Assembly: GCA_027604005.1 (NCBI GenBank)
Contig: JADGJT010000029.1
Span: 32,140-96,139, forward strand
DNA length: 64,000 bases
Reading direction: 5' to 3'
DNA from: Dinochytrium kinnereticum
Taxonomy: Eukaryota > Chytridiomycota > Chytridiomycetes > Chytridiales > Chytridiaceae
The notes under the pieces were generated by a model. The model ran no database searches. It was not told the origin of the DNA and saw only the letters and a list, made by a program, of their open reading frames with translations. The position numbers and the translations under genes were made by a program. How positions within the stretch are numbered: position 1 is the stretch's first letter; the number at the start of each line of letters is the position of its first letter. This document shows positions 45,478-58,026 of the stretch, one piece after another.

Positions 45478-48400
45478 TGTTCATCGCAAAGACCGCCCTC
45501 ACTGTGTGGGTTAACGGACAAAAGATCGTCGAGAAGAACCCAAACCCAACAGAAAGGTCTAGACTGTACCCGCTCGTCCTCATCCTCACCTTCGTTCTCC
45601 AGTCTCATTTCATTTGTGCGGCGCCATGGCTACACTGGCACTAAGCTCGGGTGTGCGGAAGGTGGCTGCGGATCGTGCACCGTCGTTGTATCCTCGTTTG
45701 ACTATCAGACCAAGCAGATCGTGTATGTCTTCCCATTCATATCTCTTGTTTGATGAAACATGCTATTTTTTCTCTTCCATTCTTATATCGGCTCGGAACC
45801 TTGATATCTTTCTTTCTTTTTTTTTTTGATATTTTTTTTTCTCACACCAGACACAACGCCGTGAACGCCTGCCTCGCTCCTGTTTGCTCCGTTGACAACA
45901 AGCATGTTGTTACGATCGAGGGTATTGGATCGGTTGATAAGCTTCACCCTGTTCAGGAACGCATTGCAAGGAATCACGGAAGGTGCGGTTTGGGTGCATT
46001 GCATGCCGTTTTGGTTTCCATTCTTTCTCGTGAGCCGCGTATACTTACAAAATGATAAATCATCGTGAACCTGATGATACTTTATTGAACTTGAAATCAA
46101 ACAGTCAATGTGGATTCTGTACTCCGGGTATGACACGGATTACGCCCTTTCCCTTTAAAAAAAATTATCTAACCGTATATTGAATGATGTAAAACAACCC
46201 TCAGGAATCGCCATGTCTCTGTACGCGTCTCTTAAAAACAACCAGAACATGTCCGAGCACGATATTGAGCATGCTTTTGATGGTTTGCTTAAATGATAAT
46301 CTTTCATTGGATTCTGACAGCAAAACTTAGGAAACCTTTGCCGCTGCACCGGATACAGAAGCATTCTGGACGGAGCCAAGACTGTTAGTAGATTTTATTC
46401 TTGATCTCATTCTAGCATAAATGCTAAAATCTGGTCTCTATCAGCTTGCCACCAAAAAGTGTGCCGAGTCTTGTGCAACCAATGGAGAATGCAAGTCTGC
46501 ACATCCCTGCGAAAAGACAGGAGGGTCCGCTGATATCGAAGATGTGGTTAAGGCTCCACAAACGGCTGAATTCCCACAGGCTTTGTCTCGCTTTTATGAG
46601 ACGAACCCCTCCCCTTCTGCCTACTTTTTCACGTATGAAGACTACAAGTGGTATCACCCTGCCACTGTTGAGGAACTGTTGTCCGTGATGGTAAGAAATA
46701 GAGAGAATATGTAAGTCTCATATACTTCTCAAGGATGAGCATCCTCAGGCTAGGATTATCAACGGAAACACTGAGGTTGGCATCGAGACTAGGTTTAAGA
46801 ATCAAAAGTACACTGTGCTGGTTTCTCCAGTGGACGTTGAGGATCTGAAGAAAGTTGAGGTGTTGGGTGAGTGATACCTTTCGCCCCTCTGGTCTTTCGT
46901 TATGATGAATACTAACCCAAACCGCTTTAAGATGACGGTATTCGTATCGGCGGTTCAACCACTATCTCAGTTATTCAAAAGAAACTAAAATCCTTCTGCG
47001 AAACCATGCCTGTAAGTTTTCCTTGTTGATATTGCAAAAAGAAAATAAGCAAACACCAACATAAACTCCACCTCTAAGGCTTACAAAACACGCGGCTTCG
47101 AGGCTATTCTTGAAAACTGTCACTGGTTCGCCGGCACCCAAGTGCGTAACGTTGCCGCCATTGCCGGAAATATTGTTACTGCGAGTCCCATCTCGGACTT
47201 AAATCCTATTTTTGTGGCAATTGTAAGCGCTTTATTCGAAATATCTTTTCAAGAATATGAACTATGTATTTTTGAAAAAAGGGCGCCGTTTTGACCGTTC
47301 GATCTCTGAAAGGCGGGTCGCGAATTATTCCAATGGAGGAATTCTTTTTGGGATACCGTAAGACAGCTTTGAAGCCCACGGAGATTGTTGAGTCAATATG
47401 TCAGGAGCCTTCCTTCTCTTTTTTTGCTTTCTTCTTTCTTTCTGATGCGAAGGTATGCTAAACAATACTCGAACAGTCGTGCCATATTGCCGCGAGTTTG
47501 AGTATGTAAAGGCTTTCAAGCAGGCTAAGCGTAAAGATGATGATATCGCAATTGTGAATGCTGGTATGAGGGTTTTGGTCGAGAAGTGCGATGATGGGTC
47601 GTGGATTGTGCAGGAGGCAAGCCTTTCTTATGGTGGAATGGGTGCGTTCCTTGCAATGAGATACATGCGCTGACAAATTTTTTTTCTTGGTCTCTCACAT
47701 GAATTATTATGCGCATTAAAGGACCTACAACTCTTAAGTAATTACTTCCCACTGATTGTATAATGACAATTATTTAGGGCAAAGGATGCTAGCAAGCTTC
47801 TTGTGGGTAAGAAATGGGATGCGAGCCTGGTCGATGAGATCGCGCCCGTTATTCTCAAAGATCTTCCCCTGATCGCAACCTCCCCCGGTGGTCAGATCGA
47901 GTTCCGAAAGCTTCTCGGTAACTTCTTCTATACTCTTCTTCTACCTAATCATCTGTAGCTGTAAGCTTCTTTGTCAAGTTCAACCTTAGCGTCACGTCAG
48001 AACTTGCCGTCCTCTCTCCCGATCTCTCGCTAGCAGCACCAGAAGTATCCGCCATCAAGGACATTGAGCGTCCCCTATCTTCTGGCCAGCAGGTATTGTT
48101 TTTATTCCTCCAATATCTCTTGAATCTCACCATCATTTCGCAGGAATTCACCGAAGCCCCAGCTCCAGCTATCGTAGGCCGCTCCTACATGCACGCCTCG
48201 GCCTTAAAGCAGATCACAGGTTCCGCTGTCTACATTGACGATATTCCTCTTCATGCTGGGGAATGTGCTGTGGCAATTGTTGGAAGCTCCATTGCTCATG
48301 GAAAGATTTTGAAGATTGATACTGTGGCTGCTTTGGAGGTTCCTGGTGTGCTTGGATACGTTAGTGCTAAGGATGTGCCTGGATATCACCCTGGTGCTGA

Positions 48401-51300
48401 CTCTGCGCATAGCCCAAATTGGATTGGTCCGGTTATGAAAGGTAATGATTTCCCGACGTCTCTTTTTGAAATTCTCTAACGATTCATGTGAAGATGAGGA
48501 GCTTTTCGCTACGGAGGTTGTTCATTTTATTGGACAGCCTATTGGTTTGATCATCGCTGATAGTCAGGATATCGCTACTGCTGCTGCTAAACTTGTTCGA
48601 GTGGAGTATGAAAAGCTCCCCACAGTTTTCACGATTGAGGAGGCAATAGCCAGCAAGTCTTTCTTCCCTGTTGAAAGACAGATTATTACAGGGGCCTTCT
48701 TAGAGGGTCAGGAGAAGGTGGATGAGGTTCAGAAGGATTTAAAGTTTGTGGAGGGCATTGCAAGAATGTCGGGACAAGAGCATTTCTACCTTGAAAGTAT
48801 GTACTCTTCTTTTTCGTCTCCATTAGATAGAAGTAGGCAATGTTTAAACGCTGCTTTTCTACGTGACGACATCTAGCTCAAGCCTCTCTCGTCGTACCCA
48901 AGAAAGAGGACGATGAAATTGAAATCTTTGCTTCTACCCAGCACCCCACTGAGACCCAGCACATGGTCGCCCACGTTCTCGGCATCCTATCGAACCGAGT
49001 CCTTGTCCGCGTGAAACGCATGGGCGGTGGCTTTGGCGGTAAAGAAACCCGCTCCGTCTTCCTCACCTGCCTTCTCGCCGTCGCAGCCAAGCGGTTCTCC
49101 CGCCCCATGCGCCTTATGCTCTCCCGAGAAGAAGATATGGCCATCACTGGAACCCGACACCCCTTCCTCGGAAAATACCGAGTTGGGTTCACACCGGAAG
49201 GGAAGCTTGTGACGCTTGAAGTTGAATTGTTCTCGAATGGAGGATACTCCCTTGACCTCTCGGCGCCGGTGCTGGAGAGGGCCATCACTCATAGTGATAA
49301 TTCTTACCGGATTCCGAATGTGAAGATTTTGGGGAAGATTTGTAAGACGAATTTGCCTACCAACACGGCGTTCCGTGGGTTTGGGGGTCCACAGGGTATG
49401 ATGGTTGCTGAGCAGTGGATGACGCATGTTGCGGAGGAGTTAGGGAAGCCTGGCGAGGATGTTAGGGTGAGTGTATACTGGGATATTTATAGTTTTCTGG
49501 AAAGTCAATTTAATAATTGCTTCTCTCAGGCTTTGAACTTCTACAAGAATGGCGATATCACTCACTTCAGCTGTCCTCTTGAAGATTTCCACATGGACCG
49601 AGTGTGGTAAGCCGTCTTTCCTTCTTCTATCTATATATGGGAATACATCAAAAATACTGCCTCCTTAATATCTTACTCACCTCTAAACAGGTCGGAGGCC
49701 CTTGAAACAAGTGACTACAAGGCTCGCAAACTTCAAGCCGAGGAATTTAACTCTAAAAACCGGTACAAGAAGCGCGGTATCATCCTCATGCCTACCAAGT
49801 TCGGGTTAGCCTTCACTGCTAGGTTCTTTAACCAGGCCGGAGCTCTTGTTCACGTTTATACAGATGGATCTGTACTTATTGCTCATGGTGAGTTGTTGGT
49901 TTTTTTCCGGTGTTATTTTTGTTTGTGTTTTTGTCTTGGTTTTGTTGTTGTTGTTGTTGCTGTTGTTGCTGTTGTTTGCTCTCTGATATATTTTGTATAT
50001 TCTTTTGAAGGTGGTACTGAGATGGGGCAGGGGTTGCATACAAAGAGTAAGTCTTGGGTTAACAGCTTTTTGGATGGAAAACTGATTTCTAATGTCACAA
50101 TTCCCGTATTTTCCCTTCTTAACCAGTGATCCAAATTGCTGCCGAGGCCTTCAAGATCCCGGTTGAAAAGGTGGATTTGGTTGAATTCTTAATGAAGCTA
50201 ATGCACCGCTATAAAAGATTCACCTCTCCGAAACCAGTACCAACACCGTCCCAAACACTAGCGCAACAGCAGCATCTGTCTCATCAGGTACAGCTAATCA
50301 GAAAAAAGTGTTCCTTACTTATTTTTGCGCAGACATTAATGGAATGGCGATTCTCGACGCGTGCACTCAAATCATGAAGCGTCTTGACCCCGTTCGAGAG
50401 GCTAACCCCGGTGCTTCTTGGGAAGAGATTGTTCAAAAGGCTTACTTTGATCGAGTCAACCTTAGCGCTAACGGGTTCTATAAAGTTGGTTTTTTCTTAC
50501 CCAGTTTTTTTGTTTTTCTTATCAGACTAATATGCTGTTCTGTTTGTTTATTTCTCAAGACTCCTGACCTTACCTACGACTGGGCGACGAACACTGGACG
50601 TATGTTCTCTTACTTCACATATGGCGCCGCTTGCACAGAGGTGGAGATTGACACTCTCACTGGTGATCATGTTGTTCTTCGCTCTGATGTTGTTATGGAC
50701 ATTGGAACCCCTATCAACCCTGCTATTGATATTGGCCAGGTAACATATTGTTACGCTTCTAATTCCCGATCTTTGTCCCATGCGACTGCCGTTCTAAGTC
50801 GTTTCCTTTTTAGATCGAAGGTGCTTTTGCTCAAGGCCAAGGATGGTGCACTATTGAAGAGCCTCTCATTTCTCCCACTTCTGGGTTTTTACTGACTCGT
50901 GGTCCAGGAGGCTACAAGATTCCCGGGTTCCGTGACATTCCTGCGGACTTTAGGGTAAGCATTGTGAAGGGATCTCGGAACGTTAGGGCGGTTCACTCAA
51001 GCAAGGCTGTGGGAGAGCCACCTTTATTTATGGGGGCTAGTGTTTTCTACGCTATCAAGGATGCTATTAAGGCTGCTAGGTAAGAAAAGAGCTATTTCGT
51101 GATATTTTATCGTTTTTTCGGGTGTTTTGTCGAGAAGTCTGAGTTTGTCCTTTAGAAAGGAGAGTAAGCTGGAAGGATTTTTCCGCCTCGACAGTCCGGC
51201 GACCTCGGAACGCATCCGTACAGCCTGCGTTGACAAATTCACGGATCTGGTTAAGACTCCTCTCGCCCCGGGAGAAAAACCCTTCTCCGTAGCTGCTTGA
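45478..51300 (+). CDS. XDH: Xanthine dehydrogenase
   Basis: Molybdenum-flavin enzyme oxidising hypoxanthine and xanthine to urate in purine breakdown. First Fe-S domain: [34 protein letters not shown] and [12 protein letters not shown]; second: SQCGFCTPG and [19 protein letters not shown] domain: [38 protein letters not shown] and [18 protein letters not shown]. Moco domain: [69 protein letters not shown] and [20 protein letters not shown] (catalytic Glu). The first intron is 46 nt (GTCTAG..CTCCAG). About 18-20 introns; exon 48963-49470 is the longest. C-terminus [16 protein letters not shown] at 51298-51300. All cofactor motifs appear intact. Confidence 0.95.
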
Positions 51301-51430
51301 TTGCCACTCAGGTCATTTCGATAACAAGATTATATTTTCTAAAAAATCTGTGGTCCCAATTTATTCTTCTCTTTTAATAAAACGACGTTTTTGTTTTACG
51401 TTCTACTGGATTTATCTTACAAAGAATGGA

Positions 51431-53778
51431 TCAGTTGCGGCTGCTCTTGAGCTTGTCAAAGGATTGGACGAACTCGTCCTTGTCTAAAACTGTTTTCATG
51501 GCGCGCCATTGCAGCTCAGAGGCTTTTGAAAGGTCCTTGGCAATGTTGATCTCGAAATCGATAGACCTGATCCAAACATCTTCCAAAAAAGTTAGGCACA
51601 CTTTCATCATCAAAAACCAAGTGGATTTCTTCCTACCACATGTTTCTCCAGCCATGTTACAGAGAGCTCCGAATAGTTTCCTACAGCTCCTGATCCCATC
51701 CTGAGACATCTGAAGTCCCTCTGCAATCTCCAATTCTATGCACCTCTCAATCGCCCTCCGACTTCCCTTCTGATGTGAACACAACCACTCAAACAATCCC
51801 CTAACCCGGTCCAGCCCAGCAACAGCATGTGTCCAATCTAAAAACATGATTGCAATCTCATCCCCCCTCCCAAACCCAATCAGAGAATCCGTCATCGCTT
51901 TTCGGAACCACGCATCAATTTCCGAAGACGTTGCAGACGACCCGTCACATAGCCACTTCAAATACTGAACCCACAACAACGTCCGGTTCGCAGCAGCCTT
52001 AGCGGAGTCAGATTCCCGTCCAACAAGAGAAAGAGCTTCCTTGAAGATTGACCCAGAGAGCGAAGGAGAAGCCGCAGCTTTTTCGATCCAGAGAGATGGG
52101 CTGTGAGGGAATTTGGTGAGAGCTCGGGTAACGACAGTGAGCCGGTCTTTAGGCGTATGAAGGGATTTAATCCAGGACAAGTAAATGGTCTCGTCTGCAA
52201 GTCCCTTTTCATCGCATCGTTCACGTAGGTTGCTGATCATTGCGGTTAAGTATGCATCGAGGTTCTCTTCAGTACACCGTTCTTGGATGGAGGAAAGGTA
52301 GGAGATATAGAGGAACCAAATCCTAGAGTTGTCGAGCTAGGTAAAATTGGGTTTAGTGTGGTTGGACTTTGGAGGGAGAGATGTATGATGCCTTATTGCA
52401 ACCGTTGATGCATGACCAGGTCGGTCGAAAGACGAATAATCAAACTTTGATATATCGAGCTCGATGTTCAGCCCCGTTTAGCTTAGTTTTTTGAACTTTA
52501 CGGGTTGTTTGGCGCGACTTTTGCAACAAAAAAAGGAAGACTAACCTGTGTGAATTCTTCATAAAGACGTACGGTCTCCTTTAATAGCATGGGAAATCGC
52601 GGGTCTTCGACGTCAACTGCATTTGACTTTGCCTCGGCGACAATGGCAAGCGCATCAGCATTATCTGAAAAGTCGTTCATAATCGACTCCAGCACCTCCT
52701 CTTGAGATTCTTGTGTATCGTCACCAACCTGACGGTAAATATGCAAAAAGCCCTTCCGGAACTCATAGTCGTCCGAGATTGCTATGGTTTTGTAAGAAAA
52801 GGAACATTTCGACGGCAATTAAAGTACCTTTAATGGCGTTCCTGTAAACAATCATCGGGATCACACCCAGACCAGTAGTGTCTAGCGTGGCGTCGTTCTT
52901 TATTAGCAGACGCGAATTATCCATGTCTTCTGCCAAGGCCGTGTATTTCTCCCCAGACTCAGCAGCCTCATTCTCAACTTCCTTTAAGCCCTTCAAAACC
53001 CCACCCTCTCCACTCGCCGTAGAAGCCTCAGAAGAGGTATTGGGCTTGTCCCCAAACAGAATTCTTCTTCTTTCCTTGAGTTTTTCTATATAGAGAAGTT
53101 CCAGCTTGAAATACTCGTGCCATAAATTCCTTGAATCCGAGTTTATACGGAGTCCTCGTTGCAGAAGCACACGAGCAGAAGTCATGTCCATATTGTCCTC
53201 AAACTCCCATTTTGCTGCCAATATCCAGATAACCGGCTTTGATAGGTGCAGCTGAATGGCCCTGTTCAATGAAGTCAGATCCCACCCTCCCAAGTATATT
53301 AATAGCGAACCTTGCAAAGATCCTTCCCATGGCCTTTGAGCTTCCAGTCGTTTTGCACCATTCAATGTACTGAATCCACAAATTCAAATCTCCGGGAAAC
53401 TTCTTCAATGCATTGTCGTAGAGTGCTTGAATGCGTCTGGAGATCGAATGCTCGGACAGGGACAGTTTGGCTCCCTTCTCAGGCTTCACATCCAATCCCA
53501 ACCTCTTCTTCCGCTTGCGTCGAAGTAGCTCGAGGTTCTTCTCATACTCAATGTATCGAATGTAATCGGATCGCCGACTAACTCTTCTGTGGATGGAGTA
53601 CTCGTGGGCTGTCCGCTTCTTGACAATAGCTTTGATCTCCCCCTGTGTTTTTTTGACGCAATAACGTGAGTGTGGTCCATGCATGTTGCTAACCAACCGC
53701 TGAGAATACTCCTCGCTTCTCCAGGTCCTCCAGCTCTGGGAGCATACGCTCCAGATGGTACTGCACTGACTCCGCCAT
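51431..53778 (-). CDS. UTP6: UTP6, U3 snoRNP small-subunit processome component
   Basis: HAT-repeat protein of the UTP-B complex for 18S rRNA maturation. The first exon MAESVQYHLERMLPELEDLE with KRGVFSA splices across a ~55-nt intron (GTTGGT..CACAG) to GEIKAIVKKRTAHEYSIHRR, SDYIRYIEYEKNLELLRRKR and LWIQYIEWCKTTGSSKAMGR, the Utp6 signature. Further HAT repeats: LSKPVIWILAAKWEFEDNMD, SARVLLQRGLRINSDSRNLW, ESIMNDFSDNADALAIVAEA and LTKFPHSPSLWIEKAAASPS. C-terminal blocks FLDWTHAVAGLDRVRGLFEW and VWIRSIDFEINIAKDLSKAS end near 51431. Four or more introns. It is divergent from the secreted protease, 83 bp between start codons. Confidence 0.9.
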
Positions 53779-53800
53779 GGCAGCAGGTTTCTCTTTGGCC

Positions 53801-53821
53801 TTTTTTTTTTTTTTTTTTTTT
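53801..53821. repeat. Homopolymer run of 21 T in a divergent promoter
   Basis: Uninterrupted T21 between the UTP6 start (53778, minus) and the protease start (53862, plus). It reads as poly-A in the UTP6 leader direction. Poly(dA:dT) tracts exclude nucleosomes and could serve both promoters; the exact length may be an assembly estimate. Confidence 0.9.
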
Positions 53822-53861
53822 CGTTCTCCTGAGGATTGTCATGCAAAAGTGACAAACCGAG

Positions 53862-55402
53862 ATGCTCTTCCCGTGCCTGGTTGGTGTTGTCGCTGTGGCC
53901 GTCGCGTGCCATGCACGGATCGTCGAGCACTTCCTGCTCAACCATGAGTCAATCACAAGTGGAGGTGTGCCTCGCTACGAGAGAACAGATGTGAACAAGC
54001 TTCCGTGGCGGCAGCTGAAGGCCGTCGAGGACGCCTCAAACTCATCTTCACCTCTGGGATCATCCACCAGCGAGGCCAAGGACTCCATCACGGTGATTTT
54101 AGATTGCGATCTATTTGACGTGGCATGGATAACGGAGCAGGAGAGGAATCATATGTGTTCCATGGTGCAACTAAGTTTTGAACGTGCCATGAAGAGGATC
54201 TCTGCTGTAGTTCTCCTGACCAGTCCCATCACAGTCAGTGTATCGTTTCATTCGTACTGCAGAAGAGAGAGGAGGTGGGAAGTCGACGGTGATGATAGTA
54301 AACCGTGTTTGTGGTCTGGCTCTCTGGGTTCGGCGGCGCCATATTCTTGGAACACCTTTGACAAGAACACTGCTGACAACTTGGGTTTGGACTCTGTATG
54401 CAAACAAACCCATTTCGATTACCTGGGCTAATTTCAGTCACTTAGGAATATATGTATCCTTCAGCACTGGCCCGCCAGTATGCACCCCAGGACCCATCTT
54501 TTCTGGATCCTAGCATGATTGATATATCCGCCGCATTCAACGCTGACGCACCCTGGTGGTTCGGGTCAGACATTGATAATTCTGGGGAGGATATTGCCTA
54601 TGACTTTCAATCTCAAAAAGACAAAGGATCGTACTCCTGGGGTTACTTTGAGCAAGTTCCAAACGAGATGCCTCCGTACAGAAGGAAAGTGTTTGACCTC
54701 GAACAAGTCGCAATACATGAGGTCATGCATGGACTTGGTATCATCTCAGCATGGTACGAGTGGTTCAACCCAGAGACGCTCATGCCCGGATACCCGATGT
54801 TGGCGCAGCCATCGGTCAGCAACAATTACACAGCATTGACTTTGGCAAAGAGCTATATATTCGATAAGTTTCTTTACGATTCAAGATCTGGGGTATGGAT
54901 GAAATACTATTCAAATGCCATACGCAAAGATATTGAAAAGCTAAGCAAGGAGCTATGGCCCCCGAACACTCCTCAAGACAGCATATCCTGGTCGGCACCT
55001 CCCGCTAATAACTTCACAGACTACTTTGCTCGAGTGGACGGATGGAAGCTGGCATCTTACATCCGAAATGTCGCTGTCGTGACACCCCGTGGCCTATCTT
55101 TTTGGTACCCTACACCTTCCATTAGAGGCTCGCGCAGTCGTTGGACGAAGAAAGCTGTCGGAAAACAATGGAGATACGTAGTTTTGTACTCGCCTCTCGC
55201 TTACTCTGGTGGTTCTACAATAAGCCATCTAGACGCGTCGTTCTATGCTGGGACTTCGGAGTACCTAATGAGGCCGTTCGGAACGGCGGGTGCAAGTTCT
55301 GATACGTTTTCTCCGAAAGGGAAGTATGGGCCCGTTGGAGAGGCTCTTTTAGGAATGCTGAGGGCCATGGGTTATGTGACGGCCATAGGGCCTATTAACT
55401 GA
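53862..55402 (+). CDS. Secreted HExxH metallopeptidase-like protein
   Basis: Likely secreted zinc peptidase of a family I cannot name. Signal peptide MLFPCLVGVVAVAVACHARI. The N-terminal domain includes SITVILDCDLFDVAWITEQE. A single clear intron (GTATGC..ACTTAG, about 55 nt, near 54.4 kb) joins NTADNLGLDS to EYMYPSALARQYAP. The catalytic segment is LEQVAIHEVMHGLGIISAWY: two His and the Glu fit HExxH with the Gly of HExxHxxG, but the position where metzincins have a third His or Asp is Ser. Downstream, TISHLDASFYAGTSEYLMRP resembles the His-Asp and Met-turn-like segment seen with HExxHGLG proteins. Ends YVTAIGPIN with TGA at 55400-55402. About 490 residues. Alternative: an inactive homologue. 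Confidence 0.65.
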
Positions 55403-55608
55403 CGAACAAAAACAAATCGGCCTCATAAGTATTTGCGATTCGATCTTTTCAAATAGGAATCATTACAGCAACGTAGAATATGTCTATCCATACACACACA
55501 TGTTTTCGGACACTTTGAAAAGTAATAAATACTCTTTACTACTCCTGTGAAGGAAAAAGTCTGCAAGATTGAGGAAAACACAGAATTGTAGCAGGAGATT
55601 TAGAGAAT

Positions 55609-57609
55609 TCACTCTGCGATTCCGAAAGCTTGGTTTGGAAGATCCCCGTCACCTGCCGATGACGTTTTTGGGAGCTCCACAGCAGAGTCACCAAGGCCTG
55701 TCACAGCAGCCTTGCCCGCAGTCTTATCATCCACGAAAGTGACTCGAAGTCTTTTCCCCTTGGGGTTCTGAAAAGCCGGAATGGAGTCGCTTTTCACCAC
55801 GAAATCGTTTAGTGAGAGGCCTGAATCGATCTCCGCGGTTATGGAAAGGTCTGGCTCAATCTTCTCATCCCCCCTATGACTAGCTACAGATTCATCTTTC
55901 TCATCGACAACATTTTTTGATGCATCCTCCGTTACTGTGTCGCTGTCAATCTCCTCGATCAGAGATTTGTGATTTTCTGCTGCCATGATGGCAATTGTAG
56001 GCGATTCCGCATCAATCTCCTCGATAAGAGGCTTGGGTTTAAGTTTGGCCGTCTCCTCGCTATCAATTTCCTCCAGAAGGCACCTGTCATTATCCTTTGC
56101 CGCGGTGACATCCCCTACAAATTCCTCATCGATCTCTTCAAGCAAAGAACCGGGCTCGTCGTTTATTTCGCCTTAACACAAAGAAAAAAAAGGTCAACTC
56201 ACGACACAGCAGTAGATCTTAGAAAACCGGGAAGGCCAATTTGATACAGCACGAAGGCTCAAAGAAACTTAAGACACAACCAATGCTTTCTACATAGCTC
56301 TCACTCACCAGTTCCCTTTTCCACTAGTAACGGGTCAACTTTGCGCAGCATCTCATTTCTAAACTCCATAAGAGGCTCCGCAAATTGGGGCTCCGTATCC
56401 GGCCCATAAACCTCAAGCCTCTTCTCTTTCCCACGCTCCTGTAGTCGCTTGAACGCTAAATCCCATCAGACTTTCTTCTCAAACCTTCAGTACCTTCATA
56501 GTTCTTATCAAATTCAGCCCTCTCCACATCTTTCTGTCGCTGTCGCTCAGCCCTTTCCGCTTCAATTCCTCCCGCGTACCTAAATACATGAGCGTTTTCT
56601 GGGCAAAATAAGAAGGAACCGTACCATGCCTCAGCAGTGAGACGTTCGCTATCGAAGACGGGTCGGTCGTCTAGATAAGTGAGCTTTTTAACTCTGGCAA
56701 TCATGGTTTTGCGGTAGTTTTTGATTTTTGAGATAACCGGGTTGTGCATCAAGTTGAGGACGGTCTTAAGTCATACATTAGCATTGTTTCTTAATTTCGT
56801 ATTTTTACCAGCTCTGGCATGTCGGCAAACACATCGATGACCTCCGCGTCGTCTATTTTGTTGTGAGAAAGATCCAAAATGCTGTAATCAAATCCCAATT
56901 AGACTTTCAAAGGCTTTCACCATCTAAAGTGTATTTACCTCAATTGCGGACACATCGTCAAGTGGCAAATGTCTACTGCAGTCCTCAGATAGTTGTGATC
57001 AATTTGAAGCGTCTTCAAGCTCGGCAAAACAGATAAGCCCGTTATCCTCTTAATCAAGTTGTTTGCGACATTCAAAGTGTCAAGATTCGTCAAAGTTTCA
57101 AGGTTCTCAATGTCCTCGATGCAATTCTGGTGCAAGAAGCTAAAGGCCCTTTTAGAACCAACGTTTCCACTTTTATTACTTACAGACAGCGTAATTCCGA
57201 CAGTTTCTCTTAAAGAGTTTCTGTCAGTCCTATGCAATGCCGGGCTTTGGAGGGAGGCTATGGCTTACCAAGATTCTGAATCTTTGAGATTCCGTTGCCT
57301 TCCATCCAAAGGGAACGAAGGCCCGTATAGGCTTCTAGGTTCTCTATCTTTGAGAATCCTTAAAATATGAGTCAGGTAATGCAAATGGCTCGGGAAGAAC
57401 CTTTGAAGTGTAGGTAGAGCTTATCGTTCAGCGATGGGGTCTGGTAAAGGTTCTGCTCTGAGCAGAGCTGCTTCAGATACTTAACTGTCATCAAGGTGTT
57501 TCTACATGGATAATTAGCGATATCCTCAGTGGTTCCCTGGGGAAGCACGCACCCCTTGTCATCAACCTCTCGCACATCCCGTCGATATGTTTGTCGCAGT
57601 TTCAACATG
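55609..57609 (-). CDS. DNAAF1: DNAAF1/ODA7 (LRRC50) axonemal dynein assembly factor
   Basis: Leucine-rich-repeat protein that preassembles outer (and some inner) dynein arms in the cytoplasm of flagellated cells. Conserved blocks: [20 protein letters not shown] and [10 protein letters not shown], then [64 protein letters not shown]-type LRR cap ending [20 protein letters not shown], and [20 protein letters not shown] with [20 protein letters not shown], the DNAAF1 signature. The C-terminal exon is acidic and repeats LLEEID/LIEEID four times, then [20 protein letters not shown]. Start Met 57609 is provisional: a frame at 57.67-57.88 kb with Met and a strong GTAAGT donor nearby could be an earlier exon. 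Stop at 55609-55611. Confidence 0.9.
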
Positions 57610-58026
57610 ATTGTTTGTTTTTCACAACAGTGGTGATGACAATTTCTTCTTTCAAAATACTTACAGGTAATCAAATCTGACAGTGTGGGGCAACAAGATG
57701 ATTGAAATCCCTAATCTTCCCTTTATTTTCGAATATTACCTCCAAATTGACCGCTTCCGTCGGGCTCATCAAATTGGTAAAGAAGCCCATGGCACCAAAA
57801 AAAAAAAAAAATAGAAAAAGTAAGACAACAACAACAACAATCACGACGTGAAAAAACAAACTAATATAGAAAAAGAGCATAAAGGAGGTAAATGGAGAAT
57901 GCGGGAGCGACGGTTGCCGTTGAATGATTTCGAATCATCGTGAGGGAACTAGAGGTGGGAAAAGGCTTCTAACGTGTACAGTGGAGGACGGACCATGTAT
58001 AAAAAAACTCCCCGGTATCATTGCAA

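Noticed and set aside
57671..57880. Hydrophobic 69-codon minus-strand frame upstream of DNAAF1
   Set aside because: The hydrophobic part is a poly-pyrimidine translation; only its last part (from Met near 57790) could be a 5' exon, which I mention but cannot prove.
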